Shown piece by piece: positions 62,987-64,000 of a stretch of DNA of 64,000 nt. Every line of letters starts with the position of its first letter. Within the stretch, counting starts at the first letter, position 1. The stretch spans positions 124,001 through 188,000 of the forward strand of contig NZ_VSIY01000005.1 of assembly GCF_008086115.1 (NCBI RefSeq), read 5' to 3'. The notes beneath the pieces are model-generated. The model was not told the DNA's origin, did not search any database, and worked only from the letters and a program-made list of their open reading frames with translations. A program made the position numbers and the translations under genes. The stretch is from Maritimibacter fusiformis (GTDB lineage: Bacteria; Pseudomonadota; Alphaproteobacteria; Rhodobacterales; Rhodobacteraceae).

Positions 62987-63775
62987 ATGATCGTCGTCGA
63001 GGACGTTCACAAGCATTTTGGCGGCTTTCATGCCGTCGACGGGGCATCGCTGGAGATCGCCAAAGGGTCGATCACCGGCTTGATCGGCCCAAATGGCGCA
63101 GGAAAAACCACACTTTTCAATGTGATCGCCGGGGTTCTTCAACCAACCTCCGGCCGGGTCACGATGGACGGCGAGGATATCACCGGCCTGCCGCCACACA
63201 CATTGTTTTCCAAGGGATTGCTGCGCACCTTTCAGATCGCGCATGAATTCGCCTCGATGACCTGCCGCGAAAACCTGATGATGGTGCCCGGCGGCCAGTC
63301 GGGCGAACGGCTGTGGGACACCTGGTTCGGGCGCAAGCGCATCGCGGAAGAAGAGCGCGCGCTGCGTGCCAAGGCCGACGAGGTGCTGGAGTTCCTGACC
63401 ATCGAACACCTGGCCGAACACAAGGCCGGGCAGGTTTCGGGCGGCCAGAAGAAGCTTCTGGAGCTTGGTCGCACCATGATGGTCGACGCCAAGATCGTGT
63501 TTCTCGACGAGGTCGGCGCCGGCGTGAACCGCACCCTGCTCAACACCATCGGCGATGCCATCATCCGGCTGAACAAGGAGCGTGGCTATACCTTCGTGGT
63601 GATCGAGCACGACATGGATTTCATCGAACGCCTGTGCGACCCGGTGATCTGCATGGCCGAAGGCAAGGTTTTGGCCCAGGGCACGCTGGCCGAGATCAAG
63701 GCCAACGAACAGGTGATCGAGGCCTATCTCGGCACCGGGCTGAAGAACAAGGACAAGCTGGAGGCGACGCCATGA
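62987..63775 (+). CDS. LIV-type ABC transporter ATP-binding protein (LivG-like)
   Basis: 262-residue ATPase. Walker A LIGPNGAGKTTLFNV (about residues 31-45), signature VSGGQKKLLELGRT (about 147-160), Walker B IVFLDEVGAGVN (about 166-177) with DEV in place of DEP, and H-loop VIEHDMDFI are visible, plus the LivG-type extra segment around TFQIAHEFASMTCRENLMMV. GGGAGGGGGGCGG precedes the ATG. Overlaps the next gene by 4 bp. Permease genes presumably follow beyond the window. Confidence 0.9.
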   Translation: MIVVEDVHKHFGGFHAVDGASLEIAKGSITGLIGPNGAGKTTLFNVIAGVLQPTSGRVTMDGEDITGLPPHTLFSKGLLRTFQIAHEFASMTCRENLMMVPGGQSGERLWDTWFGRKRIAEEERALRAKADEVLEFLTIEHLAEHKAGQVSGGQKKLLELGRTMMVDAKIVFLDEVGAGVNRTLLNTIGDAIIRLNKERGYTFVVIEHDMDFIERLCDPVICMAEGKVLAQGTLAEIKANEQVIEAYLGTGLKNKDKLEATP

Positions 63776-64000
63776 GCAACCGCTTCGACCAGCCCGGCTA
63801 CAACCGCGACGCCTCGATCGTGAACCCCAAGGGCCAGGGCGAGATGACGCCCGGCCCGCAGCACGGCAAGGCCCGCCCTGCCCCCGGCGGCCCGTTCCTG
63901 ATCGGCGAAGCGATGACCGGCGGCTATGGCAAGGGCCCCGACATCCTGCATGATTGCACCATTTCGGTCGACCGCGGCGAGATCGCGGTGATCGTCGGCC
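63772..64000 (+). CDS. LIV-type ABC transporter ATP-binding protein (LivF-like, 3' end outside window)
   Basis: Second ATPase of the importer; the first 76 codons are visible. The recognisable ABC part begins near residue 50 (YGKGPDILHDCTISVDRGEIAVIVG, just before the Walker A that lies off the window). About 45 residues precede it (MSNRFDQPGYNRDASIVNPKG..), an N-terminal extension not typical of short LivF proteins. The start overlaps the previous stop (ATGA). The gene is cut by the window end. Confidence 0.8.
   Translation, partial: MSNRFDQPGYNRDASIVNPKGQGEMTPGPQHGKARPAPGGPFLIGEAMTGGYGKGPDILHDCTISVDRGEIAVIVG

Overview
The window is a roughly 65% GC chromosomal segment from an alphaproteobacterium, most probably a Rhodobacteraceae (Roseobacter-group) species. 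This rests on gene content and order: secF-secD-yajC, tatABC followed by a DUF815 ATPase, a single-cysteine DksA, ppiD-trpE, pdxH divergent from fabI, a fused MnhAB antiporter subunit, NrdJ as the ribonucleotide reductase, a class II DAHP synthase, and CtrA-type TTAA-N7-TTAA sites. No genus call is possible from sequence reading alone.

Layout. 1-2869 (minus): protein-export genes secF (cut by the window edge), secD and yajC. 2993-4597: a membrane-anchored pentapeptide-repeat protein. 4680-12154: serS, a fatty-acid desaturase, a DUF815 ATPase, tatC-tatB-tatA, an orphan FbpC-like ATPase and a tandem universal stress protein. 12171-20051: an FAD monooxygenase, dksA, a MoxR/VWA set with an interposed DUF2927 lipoprotein and a 53-residue membrane protein, a DedA protein and an M48 protease. 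20117-30419: tRNA-Gly(CCC), trpE and ppiD, tRNA-Ile2(CAT), purM-purN, rnd, sufE, a TSUP permease and a Bcr-type MFS pump. 42126-64000: the mnhABCDEFG Na+/H+ antiporter operon, nrdJ, tRNA-Pro(TGG), DUF192 and cold-shock proteins, pdxH, fabI-gpt, gamma carbonic anhydrase, gmk, yicC, a PAS_5 protein, class II DAHP synthase, a GlxA-type regulator, and the start of a LIV-type ABC importer operon.

The accessory region is 31361-41948, a genomic island inserted into the 5' end of dusA. A 27-bp imperfect direct repeat (24/27) marks both ends and lies in the codons for the SVAPMMDWT motif of DusA. The island supplies a new ribosome-binding site and N-terminus to the intact dusA on the left. The displaced native 5' end of dusA is still readable on the right at 41996-41865. 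Inside are a truncated phage-type integrase, three small unknown proteins, a module of two tyrosine recombinases with two small companion ORFs (one recombinase apparently frameshifted), a vsr/C5-methyltransferase pair, and an SbcD-like nuclease divergent from a WYL regulator. The methyltransferase and nuclease genes now collide tail-to-tail, so the usual SbcC-like partner is missing. It reads as a decayed, multiply recombined defence or DNA-metabolism island. No complete known defence system and no CRISPR array is visible.

Regulatory elements with direct sequence support include factor-independent terminators after dksA, nrdJ, the PAS_5/aroG convergent pair and the ABC substrate-binding gene, two tRNA promoters, a pair of CtrA-like sites between yicC and the PAS_5 gene, and NrdR-box-like palindromes upstream of nrdJ.
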